Positions 7,628 to 8,694 of a stretch of 8,694 nt of DNA are shown here, in pieces (the first letter of the stretch is position 1; each line of letters opens with the position of its first letter). A program made the translations under genes and the position numbers. Source of the DNA: an uncultured Collinsella sp. GTDB lineage: Bacteria; Actinomycetota; Coriobacteriia; Coriobacteriales; Coriobacteriaceae. Below the pieces are notes generated by a model. It was not told the DNA's origin. It ran no database searches and saw only the letters and a program-made list of their open reading frames with translations. The stretch is from contig CABUHP010000055.1 of NCBI GenBank assembly GCA_902491415.1, positions 1-8,694 of the forward strand. The letters are read 5' to 3'.

Positions 7628-7697
7628 CTTATTTGCCAAGTCTCAGAGGGCAAGAAAATCTACCATTTCCGCCCCGTCCCCACATGGCAGGCGTGGG

Positions 7698-8126
7698 TTA
7701 GATGACATAGTCGTAGCCATGGTTGGGAGCGACAAGCTGATCGAGCGTCACACCGTCGAGGTAATCGTTGATGAGCTTGTCCAGGTTCTTCCACACGTCG
7801 AGCGTGGGGCACTCATCAGATCGCGAGCAACCCTTGCAGTCGCCATCCAGGCAGGCGACCGGCGCCAGGCTGCCCTCGGTCAGGCGCAAGATCTCGCCCA
7901 CCGTGTACTGCTCGGGCGGACGCGTGAGCACATAGCCGCCGCCCTTGCCACGCATGCCCGAAAGCATGTTGGCGCGCACGAGCGTAGCCAAGATGTTCTC
8001 GAGATATTTCTCGGAAATCCCCTGTCGCGCCGCAATCTCTTTGAGCGGGATGCGACCGGCCGCCTGGTGCTCGGCCAGGTCAACCATAACGCGCAGGGCG
8101 TACCTGCCCTTAGTAGAAACCAACAT
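7698..8126 (-). CDS. Rrf2-family transcriptional regulator (IscR/CymR type) with four clustered cysteines
   Basis: Cytoplasmic DNA-binding regulator, 142 residues, usual length for Rrf2 proteins. The opening STKGRYALRVMVDLA (4-18) is the family hallmark. The winged helix-turn-helix follows: IPLKEIAARQGISEKYLENIL (26-46), then the wing GMRGKGGGYVLTRP (57-70). Cysteines at 92, 97, 100 and 106 lie in the loop where IscR binds its Fe-S cluster (C92, C98, C104 there), so cluster binding is plausible but the spacing differs. It is divergent from cysK, a context known for CymR, which senses cysteine supply together with CysK. I therefore infer sulphur/cysteine or Fe-S control of cysK, but cannot choose between IscR-like and CymR-like and assign no symbol. 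The ATG is fixed by alignment with family N-termini; the best ribosome site, GAAAGG (8143-8138), is a rather distant 11 bases away. Confidence 0.92.
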   Translation of the reverse strand: MLVSTKGRYALRVMVDLAEHQAAGRIPLKEIAARQGISEKYLENILATLVRANMLSGMRGKGGGYVLTRPPEQYTVGEILRLTEGSLAPVACLDGDCKGCSRSDECPTLDVWKNLDKLINDYLDGVTLDQLVAPNHGYDYVI

Positions 8127-8162
8127 ATATAGTGCTGCCTTTCGGTCTTTTAGTCCGTTGAA

Positions 8163-8190
8163 ATTCTAGCCGAAAAATTAGCTTTGGAAA
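8163..8190 (-). promoter_or_regulatory. candidate promoter of the Rrf2 regulator gene
   Basis: The minus strand shows TTTCCA (8190-8185), a 16-base spacer and TAGAAT (8168-8163), five of six bases of the -10 consensus. Start of transcription would be near 8156, giving a leader of about 30 bases. A short inverted repeat GGAA-N7-TTCC (8186-8200) overlaps the -35 and could be an autoregulatory site, but at four base pairs per arm it is weak. Confidence 0.45.
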
Positions 8191-8274
8191 TACCCGTTCC
8201 GGTCAAGATGGTTAATCGACTCGTAATAATCTTCTATTTCCTATTGCATTACTAGGCTTTAGTGTCTACTATGC

Positions 8275-8304
8275 TTGCCAACAGCTAAACGAACAACCTA
8301 TAAG
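8275..8304 (+). promoter_or_regulatory. cysK promoter, sigma-70 type
   Basis: TTGCCA (8275-8280) and TATAAG (8299-8304) each match five of six consensus bases, with an 18-base spacer. Transcription would begin near 8311 and leave a leader of about 70 bases before cysK. A weaker upstream pair, TTGCAT (8244-8249) and TACTAT (8267-8272) with 17 bases between, might be a second promoter. Confidence 0.65.
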
Positions 8305-8321
8305 GTTTATGGGTTTAGCTG
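8282..8321. promoter_or_regulatory. nested inverted repeat over the cysK promoter, candidate operator
   Basis: Outer arms CAGCTAAAC (8282-8290) and GTTTAGCTG (8313-8321) are perfect 9-bp complements. Inside lies a second inverted repeat, AACCT-ATA-AGGTT (8295-8307), whose centre is within half a base of the outer one. The dyad runs from just after the -35 across the -10 to just past the predicted start point, the usual place for a repressor. The inner ACC/GGT half-sites fit the general style of Rrf2-family operators. The product of the divergent Rrf2 gene is the obvious candidate binder. In RNA it could fold as a hairpin, but the predicted start site lies inside the repeat, so a DNA role is more likely. 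Confidence 0.6.
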
Positions 8322-8328
8322 CTAGACA

Positions 8329-8348
8329 TGCCGTAAAACCGCACGGCA
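8329..8348 (+). other. small hairpin in the cysK leader
   Basis: TGCCGT and ACGGCA form a 6-bp stem with an eight-base loop in the predicted cysK mRNA leader, ending 20 bases before the ribosome site GGAGG (8369-8373). There is no T-run and no recognisable riboswitch or T-box consensus. It may be chance or a minor leader structure. Confidence 0.35.
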
Positions 8349-8379
8349 ACCAGCAACTTGAACACTTTGGAGGTTCACC

Positions 8380-8694
8380 ATGAGCAAGGTTTACACGTCC
8401 ATCGATCAGCTTATCGGCCACACCCCGCTTCTGGAGCTCACTCACTTTGAGGCCGACGAGGACCTCAAGGCTCGCGTGCTCGTCAAACTGGAATACTTCA
8501 ACCCCGCCGGATCCGTTAAAGACCGCGTCGCCAAGAACATGATTGACGAGGCCGAGAAGGCTGGCAAGCTCGTGCGCGGCGGCGACTACACCATCATCGA
8601 GCCCACGAGCGGCAACACCGGCGTCGGCATCGCCTCGGTGGCGGCCGCCCGCGGCTACAAGGTGATCATCACCATGCCCGAGACCATGTCCGTC
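8380..8694 (+). CDS. cysK: cysteine synthase A (O-acetylserine sulfhydrylase), N-terminal part
   Basis: Pyridoxal-phosphate enzyme that makes L-cysteine from O-acetylserine and sulphide in the cytoplasm. The first 105 residues are visible, about a third of the usual length of roughly 310; the frame is still open at the window edge. Family features: IGHTPLLEL (12-20), the lysine that binds PLP, K47, in NPAGSVKDR (41-49), and the substrate/cofactor loop EPTSGNTGVGIA (74-85) with TSGNTG at 76-81 and N79. It continues with AAARGYKVIITMPETMS, typical for CysK. GGAGG at 8369-8373 is six bases before the ATG and fixes the start. Cystathionine beta-synthase-like members cannot be excluded without the C-terminus, but the early sequence is CysK-like. 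It is divergent from the Rrf2 regulator, with a dyad over its promoter, which suggests repression by that protein. Confidence 0.95.
   Translation, partial: MSKVYTSIDQLIGHTPLLELTHFEADEDLKARVLVKLEYFNPAGSVKDRVAKNMIDEAEKAGKLVRGGDYTIIEPTSGNTGVGIASVAAARGYKVIITMPETMSV

Noticed and set aside
7679..7698. Possible stem CCCAC / GTGGG just after the Rrf2 gene
   Set aside because: Only five base pairs and no T-run on either strand; the better terminator is at 7597-7627.
7548..8132. Open frame of 194 codons on the plus strand
   Set aside because: It is antisense to the clearly recognisable Rrf2 gene and crosses the strong terminator at 7597-7627.
8305..8379. Riboswitch or T-box in the cysK leader
   Set aside because: The predicted leader is only about 70 bases, and I see neither the T-box consensus nor a SAM-riboswitch-like core or terminator.

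Overview
The window looks like ordinary chromosome from a high-GC actinobacterium. The gene content and protein style suggest Coriobacteriia, perhaps Collinsella; this is an impression from family resemblance, not from a search. There are six protein-coding genes, two of them cut by the window edges. I see no RNA genes, insertion sequences, CRISPR arrays or prophage modules.

Left block (1-6871, minus strand): three genes in transcription order. First is a small TrpR-like regulator of the YerC/YecD family (6572-6871), followed by its own intrinsic terminator. Then come addB (3289-6387) and addA (from 3285 down past base 1), which encode the two subunits of an AddAB/RexAB-type helicase-nuclease for double-strand-break repair. 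addB stops 3 bases before the addA ATG, and the addA ribosome binding site lies inside the last codons of addB, so the subunits are probably translated in a coupled way. AddA carries all the visible UvrD-type ATPase motifs and the start of a C-terminal nuclease domain. AddB has no recognisable Walker A but keeps an intact RecB-family nuclease domain; the C-terminal cysteines that usually help hold an iron-sulphur cluster in AddB appear mostly lost.

Middle (6872-7627): an intergenic region holds a candidate yerC promoter and two small leader hairpins. Then comes a plus-strand gene for a four-helix membrane protein of the YvlD / 'phage holin family IV' type, ending in a perfect 12-bp stem terminator that probably serves both strands.

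Right block (7698-8694): a minus-strand Rrf2-family regulator with four clustered cysteines is divergent from cysK (O-acetylserine sulfhydrylase; first 105 codons in view). The 253-base gap between them has a good cysK promoter (TTGCCA, 18 bases, TATAAG). A nested, nearly concentric inverted repeat of 40 bp covers its spacer, -10 box and start point. The simplest reading is that the Rrf2 protein senses cysteine supply or iron-sulphur status and represses cysK at this dyad.

I found no convincing undescribed system. The best leads are the cysK operator, the altered AddB C-terminus, and the yerC leader.
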